Shown piece after piece: positions 50,682 through 59,386 of a DNA stretch of 64,000 bases; positions within the stretch are counted from its first letter, which is position 1; every line of letters begins with the position of its first letter. The stretch comes from Ga0077536 sp035325705 (GTDB lineage Bacteria > Pseudomonadota > Gammaproteobacteria > Ga0077536), in assembly GCA_035325705.1 (NCBI GenBank), contig DAOKZI010000012.1, positions 1-64,000 on the forward strand. The letters run 5' to 3'. A model generated the notes under the pieces. It saw nothing but the letters and a program-made list of their open reading frames with translations, did not search any database and was not told the origin of the DNA. Position numbers and translations under genes: made by a program.

Positions 50682-52109
50682 TCAATGCTGCTGGTAGACC
50701 CACCTCAGCAGCGCATTGATCAACTCACCGCCCGCCCCGTGGTTCGCGGTCGGGTGATTGACCAGCAGCACGACGACATAGGTCTGGCCCGTTGCCGTGA
50801 GCACATAGCCCGCGACGGCGGCGACGTCGTTGAGATGGCCGGTCTTGAGATGCATGCGGCCCGCTTCGGGGGCGTGTTTGAAGCGGTTGCGCATGGTGCC
50901 GTCGAGGCCGGTGAGCGACAGCGAGGCGAGATACTCGGGCATGTAAGGGCTTTTCCAGGCGTGCAGCAGAACGCCCGCCATCGTGCGCGCGCTGATCCGC
51001 GTATTGCGCGACAGGCCGGAGCCGTTCTCCATCGCGAAGCCCTCGTCCGGCACGCCGGCCTTGGCGAGCCAGGCTTTGATCACGGCCGCGCCCTGTTCGG
51101 GCGCGAGCGGCGGCGGGAAAGACTCGGCCGCGAGGCCGTAGAGCAGCGCGTCCGCCATCACGTTGTTGCTCCATTTGTTGAGCGGCCGGATGAGCTCGGC
51201 GAGCGGCGGCGAGTACCAGGTCGCGTAAGGCTTGGTGCCGGGCGGCTTGACGCCGCGCGCGACGCCGCCGTCGAGCTGCCCGCCCCACTGCTGCCACAGG
51301 GCCTTGAAAAGGCCGTAGGCATAGCTCGCGGGATCCATCGCCGTGCGCGGCAGCGTCTGCTCGCCGCAGCCGGTCGGGTAGCTGCCGCTGAAGAGCACGC
51401 GGTTGGGGTTCGCGGGATCGGGAATCGTCATGCGTACCGCGGACAGGATGCCGCGGCACTTCGCGCGCACGAGCTTTAGCTGGTTGACGATCTCGAGGTT
51501 TGGCAGCGCCGGATTCGCGCGCACGAGCACGCCGTTTCCGTCGCCGCGCGGCGTAAACGTGAAAGTGAAGGCCTTGAAGTTCGCCATCAGCGCGTTCGGC
51601 TGCACGTTGTAGAGACGCAGCGGCTGGCCGTCGAAGGCCGCGGGATCGCGCGCGACGGGCGCGTAGTGGCTGTCGTCGATGAGCAGCCGGCCCGTGATCC
51701 GCTGCAGGCCGCGGCGGCGCAGCTCGCCCGCGAACTTCCACAGCTCCTCTTCGACGAGCCAGGGATCGCCGTAGCCCTTCAGCAGCAGATCGCCGTCGAG
51801 CACGCCGCCGACGATCGGGCCCAGCGCATAGGCCTCGGTGCGCCAGCGGTGCGTGGGCCCCAGGATCTCGAGCGCGGCGAAGGTCGTGACGAGCTTGATC
51901 GTCGAGGCCGGATTACGCGGTGTATCGATGTTGAGCGCGAGCGCGGGCTGACGCGCGCTGACGTTTTGCACGTAGACGCTGACGGCGCCATCGGGCAGGT
52001 GATGCGCGCGCAAGATGCGATCGAGCGGGACGGGCAGGGTGGCGGAGACCGCGAGCGGCGCGAAGAGCAGCAGCGCCGCGGCGAGCACGCATCGGAAACG
52101 AACAGGCAT
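50682..52109 (-). CDS. dacB: D-alanyl-D-alanine carboxypeptidase/endopeptidase (PBP4, DacB)
   Basis: A 475-residue periplasmic penicillin-binding protein that trims or splits peptidoglycan peptides. Signal peptide to about residue 22 (LLFAPLAVSA). The three active-site motifs are complete: SxxK at NPASTIKL (Ser69, Lys72), SxN at NKWSNNVMAD and KTG at MHLKTGHLND. The long insert between the first two motifs identifies the class C, PBP4-like group. The start at 52109 is fixed by the signal peptide; the longer frame is translated from a repeat. Divergent from the amidase gene at 52321. Confidence 0.88.
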   Translation of the reverse strand: MPVRFRCVLAAALLLFAPLAVSATLPVPLDRILRAHHLPDGAVSVYVQNVSARQPALALNIDTPRNPASTIKLVTTFAALEILGPTHRWRTEAYALGPIVGGVLDGDLLLKGYGDPWLVEEELWKFAGELRRRGLQRITGRLLIDDSHYAPVARDPAAFDGQPLRLYNVQPNALMANFKAFTFTFTPRGDGNGVLVRANPALPNLEIVNQLKLVRAKCRGILSAVRMTIPDPANPNRVLFSGSYPTGCGEQTLPRTAMDPASYAYGLFKALWQQWGGQLDGGVARGVKPPGTKPYATWYSPPLAELIRPLNKWSNNVMADALLYGLAAESFPPPLAPEQGAAVIKAWLAKAGVPDEGFAMENGSGLSRNTRISARTMAGVLLHAWKSPYMPEYLASLSLTGLDGTMRNRFKHAPEAGRMHLKTGHLNDVAAVAGYVLTATGQTYVVVLLVNHPTANHGAGGELINALLRWVYQQH

Positions 52110-52141
52110 GCGCGCAGTGTAGAGAAGCGAGGAACACTGTT

Positions 52142-52232
52142 GTAGCCCGGGTGGAGCGCGCAGCGCGCAACCCGGGATCGGGCGCTTCGCTGAACGAAGA
52201 TCCCGGGTTCCGCTACGCTGCACCCGGGCTAC
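52142..52232. repeat. Intergenic repeat, family A (short form)
   Basis: Arms GTAGCCCGGGTGGAGCGCGC and GCTACGCTGCACCCGGGCTAC with centre CGGGCGCTTCGCTG, inserted between the divergent dacB and amidase genes. It produces the false N-terminus of the longer dacB frame. Confidence 0.8.
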
Positions 52233-52320
52233 AAGAAAAATCTTTCGTCATCGGACGACTGGCGGGGCGCGGGGACAGCCCGTATGGTCACTGCGTCGTT
52301 TCGAGTCGCCGGAGGGCCGC

Positions 52321-53178
52321 ATGCGAGAGATCGCCGTCGCCGTCACGCAGATGGCCTGCAGTTGGGATCTCCCCGCCAATGTCGCGAACGCCGAGCGCCT
52401 GATCCGCGAGGCCGTGGCGCGCGGCGCGCAGCTCGTGCTGCTGCAGGAGTTGTTCGAGAGCCCGTACTTCTGCCAGGACCAGGCCGCGCGCCACTTCGCG
52501 CTCGCGCACGAGGCGGCGACGAGCCCCTTGCTCGAACGCCTCGCGCGCCTCGCGCGCGAGCTCGCCGTGGTCCTGCCCGTCAGCTTCTTCGAGCGCAGCG
52601 GCAACGTCTATTTCAACTCGCTCGCGATGATCGACGCCGATGGCAGCCGGCTCGGCGTCTATCGCAAGTCGCACATCCCGCAGGGGCCGGGCTACGAGGA
52701 GAAATTCTATTTCACGCCCGGCGACACCGGCTTTCACGTGTGGAAGACGCGCATCGGCGCCGTCGGTGCAGCGATCTGCTGGGATCAGTGGTTTCCCGAA
52801 GCGGCGCGCGCGATGGCGCTGATGGGCGCGGAAATCCTGTGCTATCCGACCGCGATCGGCTCCGAGCCGCAGGATCCGACGCTGGATACCCAGCCGCACT
52901 GGCAGCGCGTGATGCAGGGCCACGCCGCGGCGAACATGCTGCCGCTCCTTGCCTCCAATCGCGTCGGCGTGGAGCGCGGCGACGCCGGGGAGCTGCGCTT
53001 CTACGGCAGCTCCTTCATTGCCGACGAGACCGGCGCGCCGATCGCGCAGGCCGCGCGGGACGGCGAGGCGGTGCTGACGGCGCGCTTCGATCTCGATGCT
53101 CAGCGCGAGCGCCGCGCGGCCTGGGGCCTGTTCCGCGATCGCCGTCCGGATCTCTACGGTCGCCTGCTCGCCCACTGA
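52321..53178 (+). CDS. aguB: N-carbamoylputrescine amidase
   Basis: A 285-residue nitrilase-superfamily amidohydrolase that converts N-carbamoylputrescine to putrescine, ammonia and CO2. The Glu-Lys-Cys triad is visible: Glu43 in LLQELFESPYFCQ, Lys116 in YRKSHIPQGPGYEEKFYF and Cys153 in AAICWDQWFPEAAR. GSEPQDPTLDTQPHW, next to it, is characteristic of AguB. The usual partner agmatine deiminase (aguA) is not adjacent in this window. An alternative is a related N-carbamoyl amidase serving the hydantoinase sets, but the sequence favours AguB. Confidence 0.88.
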   Translation: MREIAVAVTQMACSWDLPANVANAERLIREAVARGAQLVLLQELFESPYFCQDQAARHFALAHEAATSPLLERLARLARELAVVLPVSFFERSGNVYFNSLAMIDADGSRLGVYRKSHIPQGPGYEEKFYFTPGDTGFHVWKTRIGAVGAAICWDQWFPEAARAMALMGAEILCYPTAIGSEPQDPTLDTQPHWQRVMQGHAAANMLPLLASNRVGVERGDAGELRFYGSSFIADETGAPIAQAARDGEAVLTARFDLDAQRERRAAWGLFRDRRPDLYGRLLAH

Positions 53179-53339
53179 GCGGGATTTCGCGCTGCACGTC
53201 CTTTGGGGCGGGTACAGCCTCGCGAACCCGGGTGTTAGCATGCGGCGGCCACGAGCGCAGATCCGCGGCGCGCAGGGCAGCGAAGAAACAGGCGAAGGAA
53301 GCCGGCAAGCAGGGCGCCGGCAGTAACAGGGGAGAACAC

Positions 53340-55421
53340 ATGGACTTCATTCGACCGGCGGCACTCGCCGTCGGCCTCGTGCTCGCGCTGGGCGCGGCAC
53401 AGGCCGAGACCCTCGTCGACGACAAGGCGCTCGCCGACGAGCAGCAGGGCGACAACTGGCTGGGCTACGGCCGCACGCATTCCGAGCAGCGCTACAGCCC
53501 GCTCGATCAGATCACGGCCGACAACGTCGCGAAGCTCGGCGTCGACTGGGTGCTCGAGCTGCCCAAGGATCGCTCGCTGATCGCGACGCCGCTGGTCGTC
53601 GATGGGGTCATGTACTTCAACGGCAGCTTCAGCGTGACGCGCGCGGTCGATGCCGCGACGGGCAAAGTGCTATGGGAATACGATCCGAAGGTCGTCGAGC
53701 ACGCCGGCGACAGGTTCCGGATCATGTGGGACTGGAATCGCGGCATCGCCTACTGGAAGGGCAAGGTGCTGATCCCGACCGTCGATGGTCGCTTGATTGC
53801 CGTCGATGCGAAGACCGGCAAGGCACTGTGGAGCGTGCAGACTTTCGATCCGAAGGACGCGTTGTTCATCTCAGGCGCGCCGCGCGTGTTTCGCGACAAG
53901 GTCATCATCGGCAACGGCGGCACCGAATGGGGACCGGCGCGCGGCTTCGTGACGGCCTACGAGGTCGAAACCGGCAAGCAGGCCTGGCGCTTCTACACCG
54001 TGCCCGGCAATCCGGCCGACGGCTTCGAGAATGCAGCGATGGAGATGGCCGCGAAGACCTGGACCGGCGAATGGTGGAAGCACGGGGGCGGCGGCACGGT
54101 GTGGCACGGCATGACCTACGATCCCGAGTTCAACCGCCTCTACATCGGCACCGGCAACGGCTCGCCGTGGAACCGGAAGATGAGGAGCCCCGGCGGCGGC
54201 GACAACCTCTTCCTGTGCTCGATCGTCGCCGTCGACGCCGATACCGGCGAGTACGTCTGGCACTACCAGACCACGCCGGGCGAGACCTGGGACTACAACT
54301 CGAACATGGACATCGTGCTCGCCGATCTGACGATCGAAGGCAAGCCCGTGAAGGCGCTGCTGCACGCGCCGAAGAACGGCTTCTTCTACGTGATCGATCG
54401 CGCAACGGGCAAGCTGATCTCGGCCGAGAAATTCGGCAAGGTCGACTGGGCGACGCACGTCGACATGCAGACGGGCCGCCCGGTCGAGCGCGCGGGCGCG
54501 CGCTACGAAGACGGCGAAGAGCTCGTATGGCCCGGTCCCTTCGGCACGCACAATTGGCCCGCGATGTCCTTCAATCGCGACACCGGGCTCGCCTACCTTC
54601 CCGTCATCGAAATGGCTGGTCTCTTCAGCGACAAGTACACGAAGCCCAAGGCCTGGCAATCGCCGCACTACAAGTTCGATCCCGGCGTCGACTTCCTGCG
54701 CGCGGACGGCCCGGCCGACTGGGGCACTTCGGCGCTGCGCGCCTGGGACCCCGTGCAGCAGAAGCTCGTGTGGGAAGTGCCGACGCCCGGCGTGTGGAAC
54801 GCGGGCACGCTGACGACGAAAGGCAATCTCGTCTTCCAGGGCAGGGCCGACGGCGTGCTCGTCGCCTACCGCGCGAACGACGGCAAGAAGCTGTGGGAGC
54901 AGGCGCTGGGTCTCGGTCTTTCGGCGCCGGCCGTGACCTATGCGGTCGACGGCAAGCAGTACCTCGCCCAGCTCGTCGGCTGGGGCGGCGCGATGAGCGC
55001 GACCGGCGGCTCGATGGCCGCGCAGCACGGCTGGAGCTATCGCGCGCAGCCGCGCCGCCTCGTCGTGTTCGCGCTGGATGGCAAGGGCACGCTGCCCGCG
55101 ATGCCGCCGCCCGTTTTCGCCAAGCCGCTGAAGGAGCCCGAGTTCGTCGTCTTCGACGAGCTCGCCGAGCGCGGCAGCTTCGTGTGGGCACAGTCCTGCG
55201 GCATGTGCCACGGCCCGGCCGGCACCGCGGGCGGCTATGCGCCCGATCTGCGCGCCTCGCCGCTCATGCTGAACGACAAGGCGCTGCACGAGATCGTCTT
55301 CGACGGCGCGCGCCGCGCGCTCGGCATGCCGAACTTCAAGGACATCACGCCGGAGGACCTCGTCGCCGTCCAGCACTACATCCGGCGCGAGGCGCGCAAG
55401 GAAGGGCTGGCGCCGCAGTGA
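53340..55421 (+). CDS. PQQ-dependent quinohemoprotein alcohol dehydrogenase
   Basis: A 693-residue periplasmic alcohol oxidase: signal peptide (about 1-22), an eight-bladed PQQ propeller with tryptophan-docking motifs (for example AVDAATGKVLWEYD, AVDAKTGKALWSVQ, AVDADTGEYVWHYQ), and a C-terminal cytochrome c domain with CGMCHG near residue 619. The catalytic-Asp region is TPGETWDYNSNMD near 320. The vicinal Cys-Cys pair normally found in NRG-containing blade 2 (CC-x-x-x-NRG) is absent; the segment reads IMWDWNRGIAYWKG. GGGGAG lies before the ATG. The true start is 53340; the frame open upstream crosses the amidase gene. Electrons pass to the respiratory chain. Alcohol substrate unknown. Confidence 0.85.
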   Translation: MDFIRPAALAVGLVLALGAAQAETLVDDKALADEQQGDNWLGYGRTHSEQRYSPLDQITADNVAKLGVDWVLELPKDRSLIATPLVVDGVMYFNGSFSVTRAVDAATGKVLWEYDPKVVEHAGDRFRIMWDWNRGIAYWKGKVLIPTVDGRLIAVDAKTGKALWSVQTFDPKDALFISGAPRVFRDKVIIGNGGTEWGPARGFVTAYEVETGKQAWRFYTVPGNPADGFENAAMEMAAKTWTGEWWKHGGGGTVWHGMTYDPEFNRLYIGTGNGSPWNRKMRSPGGGDNLFLCSIVAVDADTGEYVWHYQTTPGETWDYNSNMDIVLADLTIEGKPVKALLHAPKNGFFYVIDRATGKLISAEKFGKVDWATHVDMQTGRPVERAGARYEDGEELVWPGPFGTHNWPAMSFNRDTGLAYLPVIEMAGLFSDKYTKPKAWQSPHYKFDPGVDFLRADGPADWGTSALRAWDPVQQKLVWEVPTPGVWNAGTLTTKGNLVFQGRADGVLVAYRANDGKKLWEQALGLGLSAPAVTYAVDGKQYLAQLVGWGGAMSATGGSMAAQHGWSYRAQPRRLVVFALDGKGTLPAMPPPVFAKPLKEPEFVVFDELAERGSFVWAQSCGMCHGPAGTAGGYAPDLRASPLMLNDKALHEIVFDGARRALGMPNFKDITPEDLVAVQHYIRREARKEGLAPQ

Positions 55422-55452
55422 CGGGACAAGGCCCGGGCTCCTTGCTTCAGGC

Positions 55453-56271
55453 TCAGCGCGTCGCCGTCTCGAGTATGGCGGCGACGACGCGCTCCGTTTT
55501 CTCCAGCACCTCTTCGCTTGCGCGCACGACGGCCGGCGCGTTCGCGCGCATCGTCGCCGGCGCGTTGCGCTCGATCAGCAGCGCTTGGTAGTCGCGCCAC
55601 GCCGCGCGCAGCGCGGCGACTTCGGCGCGAGCCTGCGCGTCCAGAAGCTTCGAGACTTCGAGCTGGATCAGCACTGCACCGAAGTGCGCGTGCGACAGCT
55701 CGAGTTCCATGCCGGCCGCATCGCCGTTCACTTCCCAGCTTCGATACAGGAAGAACTTCGCCATGCGCTGCGACAGCATGCGCTGGCGGCCGGCGAGGTT
55801 GAGCAGATGCGCATACGGTGCCGGCGCGAGGTCTTCGCTGGTCAGCGTCAACTGGTGCGCGGCGCTCTGCACGGCTTCGTTGGCGTCGTAGAGCGCGCTC
55901 GCGGCGGCCGCGCTCGGCGGCGTTTCGAGCAGGGCCTTCATCTCGGCCCAGCGCAGCGCGAGCTCGTCGAGCGCGGCGCGCGTCGTCGCGTCACCGGGCG
56001 CCGCGCGCAGGCTGTCGAGCTGCGCTTCGAACTGCGCGATCGAGGCGCTGAGGATCGCCTCCGCCTGCTCGACGAGGATGCCCTGCCCGCGCATCAGCCA
56101 GGCCTTGGTCGCTCGCTGCGACAGCATGCGCTCGCGGCCCGCGAGATTGACCGCTTCCAGCGCCGAGGGCGGTGCGTCCCGTGCGTATACCGGAACGGCG
56201 GAGGTGAGGCCGGCCAAGGCGAATACCAGGCTGCGCCATCGACCGCGCGGCCGCACCGCATCGAATCCCAT
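55453..56271 (-). CDS. Periplasmic protein with two PilJ/NarX-type sensor motifs
   Basis: A 272-residue protein with a signal peptide (about 12-31) and two copies of the sequence NLAGRxRMLSQR (about 42-53 and 158-169), the core of the PilJ-type sensor domain found in type IV pilus chemoreceptors and in NarX-like nitrate sensors. No HAMP, signalling or kinase domain follows, so it is a free or membrane-tethered periplasmic helical protein. It lies downstream of norD on the same strand, 310 bp away, which hints at sensing nitrogen oxides, by inference. ATG 56271 is chosen; an upstream ATG (56313) would add 14 residues. Confidence 0.75.
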   Translation of the reverse strand: MGFDAVRPRGRWRSLVFALAGLTSAVPVYARDAPPSALEAVNLAGRERMLSQRATKAWLMRGQGILVEQAEAILSASIAQFEAQLDSLRAAPGDATTRAALDELALRWAEMKALLETPPSAAAASALYDANEAVQSAAHQLTLTSEDLAPAPYAHLLNLAGRQRMLSQRMAKFFLYRSWEVNGDAAGMELELSHAHFGAVLIQLEVSKLLDAQARAEVAALRAAWRDYQALLIERNAPATMRANAPAVVRASEEVLEKTERVVAAILETATR

Positions 56272-56404
56272 CGTGCGCCCCCCACACCCTGGTACTCGGC
56301 GCGAGTGTCGCAAGCGAGAATTCGCCGCCGCTAGACCTGGATCAAGCTCGCGCGTCGGGACGCCGCATGCCGCTGCACTCCTCGCGGGCCACGAAGAAGA
56401 TCTC

Positions 56405-56554
56405 GTCGCCCGGATGAGCGCAGCGAATCCGGGATCGGGCGTTCACGCGCCGGCAGGGGCTTCGATGAACGCAAGCCTCCGGCTCGTGGCATCATCGGAC
56501 GAACGTGCTACCCGCGATGGCGGATCCCGGATTCGCTGCGCTCATCCGGGCTAC
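56405..56554. repeat. Inverted repeat pair (GATGAGCGCAGC type)
   Basis: GTCGCCCGGATGAGCGCAGC on the left and GGATTCGCTGCGCTCATCCG with GGGCTAC on the right enclose about 90 bp of unassigned sequence. It fills the 310-bp gap between norD and the PilJ-motif gene. Confidence 0.7.
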
Positions 56555-56581
56555 AAGGCGCTACAAGGCAGTCGCCGTTGC

Positions 56582-58576
56582 TCACCCCGCGACCAGGCGC
56601 TTCAGCCAGTCGATCAGCACAGCCGGCAACTGCGCGGGCTGCTGCAGCAAGGCATAGCCGCCGCGGCCGAATACCCCTCGCAGATAGTCCGAGGCTTCGC
56701 GATCCACGGTCAGGCAGAAGGGATGCACGCCCCGCGATTTCGCTTCGTTGACGGCCTGTCGCAGATCGTGCACGCCGTAAGGCCCGTCGTAGTCGTCCAC
56801 GTCGTTGGGCCGCCCGTCGGACAGCAAGAGCAGCAGGCGATGCGTGGCCTGCTGCTGCATGAGCTGGGCCGTCGCGTGGCGCAGCGCGGCGCCGACGCGC
56901 GTGTAGCGCTCGGGCTCGAGCGCCGCGATGCGCCGCCACGCGTCGCGCGATCCGCGCTCTTCGAAGCGCTTCAGCGTGCGCAGCTCGACGGCTGCCGCCG
57001 ACTCGCCGGAGAACGCCATCACCGCATAGGGCTCGCCGAGGACGTCCAGCGCCGCGCAGACGAGGAGCAGGGCTTCGCGCTCGACGTCGATCACGCGACG
57101 CTCGCCCGCGATCCACGCATCGGTCGAGCCGCTGACGTCGGTCAGCACGAGCACGGCGAGATCGCGGCGCGACGGGCGTTCCTGGAGGTACAGCGCGGAT
57201 GTGCGCGGCAGACCGGCGCGCGCATCGGCGCGATCGGCGATGCAGGCATCGAGATCGGGCTCGCTGCCGTCACGCTGCCGGCGCAGCGTGACTCTGCGCG
57301 CGCGTAGCTGTTCGAAGCGACGGCGCAGGAGCGCCAGTTGCCCGCGCTGCGCGGCGAGCATGCGCGTGACCCAGGCCTCGTCGCCGAGCGCGCCCGCTGC
57401 GGCGTAAACGGCCGCGCCGGGCAGGCGATAAGCGCCGGCGCGATAGTCCCATTCGGGGTAGTGGATCGCGCCGTCGACGCCCTCGCCGCGCGCGCCCGGC
57501 GGCTTCGCGCGTGGCGGTAGCCGCAACTCGGACAGCAGCACTTCGTGCGCCTGGCCCGGCGTGCGCACCAGGCGCGCCGCGTCGAGATCGGCGACGGCGT
57601 CGGCGAGATCGGCCGCATCGGCGTCCGCGTCGCGATCGACCGGGCGCTGCAGGCCCTGCGGATCTTCCACGTGATCGAGCGGACTATCGGCCTGCAGACT
57701 GAAGTGGCCGGGCGCCTGCTCGCGATCTTCATCCGCCATCGCCGGCCGCACGCGCGGCGGCCGCCGCAGCCGCGCGCTGCGCGGCGCGCGGGGATCCGGC
57801 GCGATCTGCGCCGCCGCTGCCGCGTCCTCGACGATCGCGGCCGGCGCTTCGAGTCGACCGGTCCAGCAGTCCGCCGTGAAGCGCGCGCGTGCGGGCAGGC
57901 GGGCCGCGAGCGCCGCGGCCGTCGCGCCCGAAGGCTGCTCCAGCGCGTAGCCGGCCAGCCACGGCGGCGCCGCGCCCGGCGGCGCGCGGAGCGCCGCGCG
58001 TATCCAGGCTTCGAGCTCGAGCGCCGCATCTTCACGCGGGACGAAGACGGCGCGCGCCGCGAGCGCCTGCGCGCGCAGCGCATCGAGATCGGCCGCGGTG
58101 CCCGGCAGCCGCGCGACGAGCCAGGCCTCGGCCGCGAGCGTCTCCAGCAAGAGCACGAGCGCGCGCTGCAGCGGCGAAGCCGCGGCCGCGGCCGCCTGCG
58201 CGCTGCCGCGCAGCGCCTTGACCGCCTGTTGCAGGGCCATCGCGCGATAGAGACGCGCGGCGTCCGCGGTGGCCGGCAGCGCCGGCGGCAGCCAGATCGT
58301 CATGCCGTCGGTCGCCGGCAGCGGCGTCGCGAGAGGCGGCGCGCGCGCGCGATCGAAGACGCGGGCGAGCAATGTCGGCGGCAACGGGGGCGCGGCCGGA
58401 CGCAGCGGCCACGCGCGGCCGGTGACGGCCAAGAGCAGCAGCTCGAGGCGCGGTGCGAGCGCGGCGAGACGCGTCAGGTGATCGCGGGCCGGCGGACGTC
58501 GATCCCGCCAGCCCTCGCGCAGACGCGCGAAGACGACGCGGGCGGCGCCGCTCAGCAGTTCTTCCGGCTCGGCCAT
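56582..58576 (-). CDS. norD: Nitric oxide reductase activation protein NorD
   Basis: A 664-residue NorD/CbbO-type protein. The C-terminal 200 residues form a VWA domain with the MIDAS motif TDVSGSTDAW (DxSxS) and LLLLSDGRPNDVDDYDGPYG further on, preceded by the family segment RRDLAVLVL. The long N-terminal part is Ala/Arg-rich and helical, as usual. NorD works with the AAA+ protein NorQ to activate or insert the non-haem iron of NorB. The gene follows norQ with 9 bp between them, in the order norC-norB-norQ-norD. Confidence 0.87.
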   Translation of the reverse strand: MAEPEELLSGAARVVFARLREGWRDRRPPARDHLTRLAALAPRLELLLLAVTGRAWPLRPAAPPLPPTLLARVFDRARAPPLATPLPATDGMTIWLPPALPATADAARLYRAMALQQAVKALRGSAQAAAAAASPLQRALVLLLETLAAEAWLVARLPGTAADLDALRAQALAARAVFVPREDAALELEAWIRAALRAPPGAAPPWLAGYALEQPSGATAAALAARLPARARFTADCWTGRLEAPAAIVEDAAAAAQIAPDPRAPRSARLRRPPRVRPAMADEDREQAPGHFSLQADSPLDHVEDPQGLQRPVDRDADADAADLADAVADLDAARLVRTPGQAHEVLLSELRLPPRAKPPGARGEGVDGAIHYPEWDYRAGAYRLPGAAVYAAAGALGDEAWVTRMLAAQRGQLALLRRRFEQLRARRVTLRRQRDGSEPDLDACIADRADARAGLPRTSALYLQERPSRRDLAVLVLTDVSGSTDAWIAGERRVIDVEREALLLVCAALDVLGEPYAVMAFSGESAAAVELRTLKRFEERGSRDAWRRIAALEPERYTRVGAALRHATAQLMQQQATHRLLLLLSDGRPNDVDDYDGPYGVHDLRQAVNEAKSRGVHPFCLTVDREASDYLRGVFGRGGYALLQQPAQLPAVLIDWLKRLVAG

Positions 58577-58585
58577 GCGTGTCCC

Positions 58586-59386
58586 TCACGCGAAGCTGGC
58601 GTCGATGAGATCGCAGAGCGCGGCGTTCAAGGTGTCGTCGTCGGACAAGGGGGAGACCAGCGCGGCGCGACAGGCCGCGCGCGCGTCGATGCCGTCGGCG
58701 ATCAGGCGCGCGCAGGCGATCAGCAGACGCGTGCCCGGCACTTCGACGAGCCCGCGATCCTGGAGTTGGCGCAGGCGCCCGCCGAGCTCGACGAGGCCGC
58801 GCGCGATCGGCAGATCGACGCCGCTCTCGTGCGCGACGATCGCCGCTTCGCGCTCGGGAGCCGGAAAGTCGAAGTCCAGCGCGACGAAGCGCTGGCGCGT
58901 GCTGGGCTTCAGATCCTTCAGCATGCGCTGATAGCCGGGATTGTAGGAGACGACGAGCTGGAAGCCCGGCGCGGCCTCGAGCAGCTCGCCGGTGCGATCG
59001 AGCGGGAGCTGGCGGCGATGATCGGACAGCGGATGCACGACGACGACGGTGTCCTGGCGCGCCTCGACGAGCTCGTCGAGATAGCAGATCGCGCCTTCGC
59101 GCACCGCACGCGTCAGCGGCCCGTCCTGCCAGCGCGTGCCGTCGTGCTCGAGCAGATAGCGGCCGACCAGATCGCTGGCCGTCAGATCGTCGTGGCAGGA
59201 CACGGTCACCAGCGGGCGGCCGAGCCGCCAGGCCATGTGCTCGACGAAGCGCGTCTTGCCGCAGCCGGTCGGTCCCTTGAGCATCACGGCGACGCCGCGC
59301 GCATGGCAGCGCTCGAAGATCGCGATCTCGTTGCCCGCGGCGAGATACCAGGGCTCTAGCGCGGCGGCGCGCGCCGTGCCGTTCAC
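58586..59386 (-). CDS. norQ: MoxR-family ATPase NorQ
   Basis: A 266-residue AAA+ ATPase of the NorQ/CbbQ group. Walker A is KGPTGCGKTRF (about 37-47), Walker B ICYLDELVEAR near 99, and sensor/arginine-finger region SYNPGYQRMLKDLKPSTRQR near 160. It starts with GTG overlapping the norB stop by 4 bp (GTGA); the longer frame is norB read in another phase. It remodels the reductase together with NorD. Confidence 0.88.
   Translation of the reverse strand: MNGTARAAALEPWYLAAGNEIAIFERCHARGVAVMLKGPTGCGKTRFVEHMAWRLGRPLVTVSCHDDLTASDLVGRYLLEHDGTRWQDGPLTRAVREGAICYLDELVEARQDTVVVVHPLSDHRRQLPLDRTGELLEAAPGFQLVVSYNPGYQRMLKDLKPSTRQRFVALDFDFPAPEREAAIVAHESGVDLPIARGLVELGGRLRQLQDRGLVEVPGTRLLIACARLIADGIDARAACRAALVSPLSDDDTLNAALCDLIDASFA

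Noticed and set aside
52284..53339. N-terminal extension that would fuse the amidase region to the PQQ dehydrogenase
   Set aside because: The extension is another frame through aguB and is Arg-rich; GGGGAG plus a signal peptide fix the dehydrogenase start at 53340.
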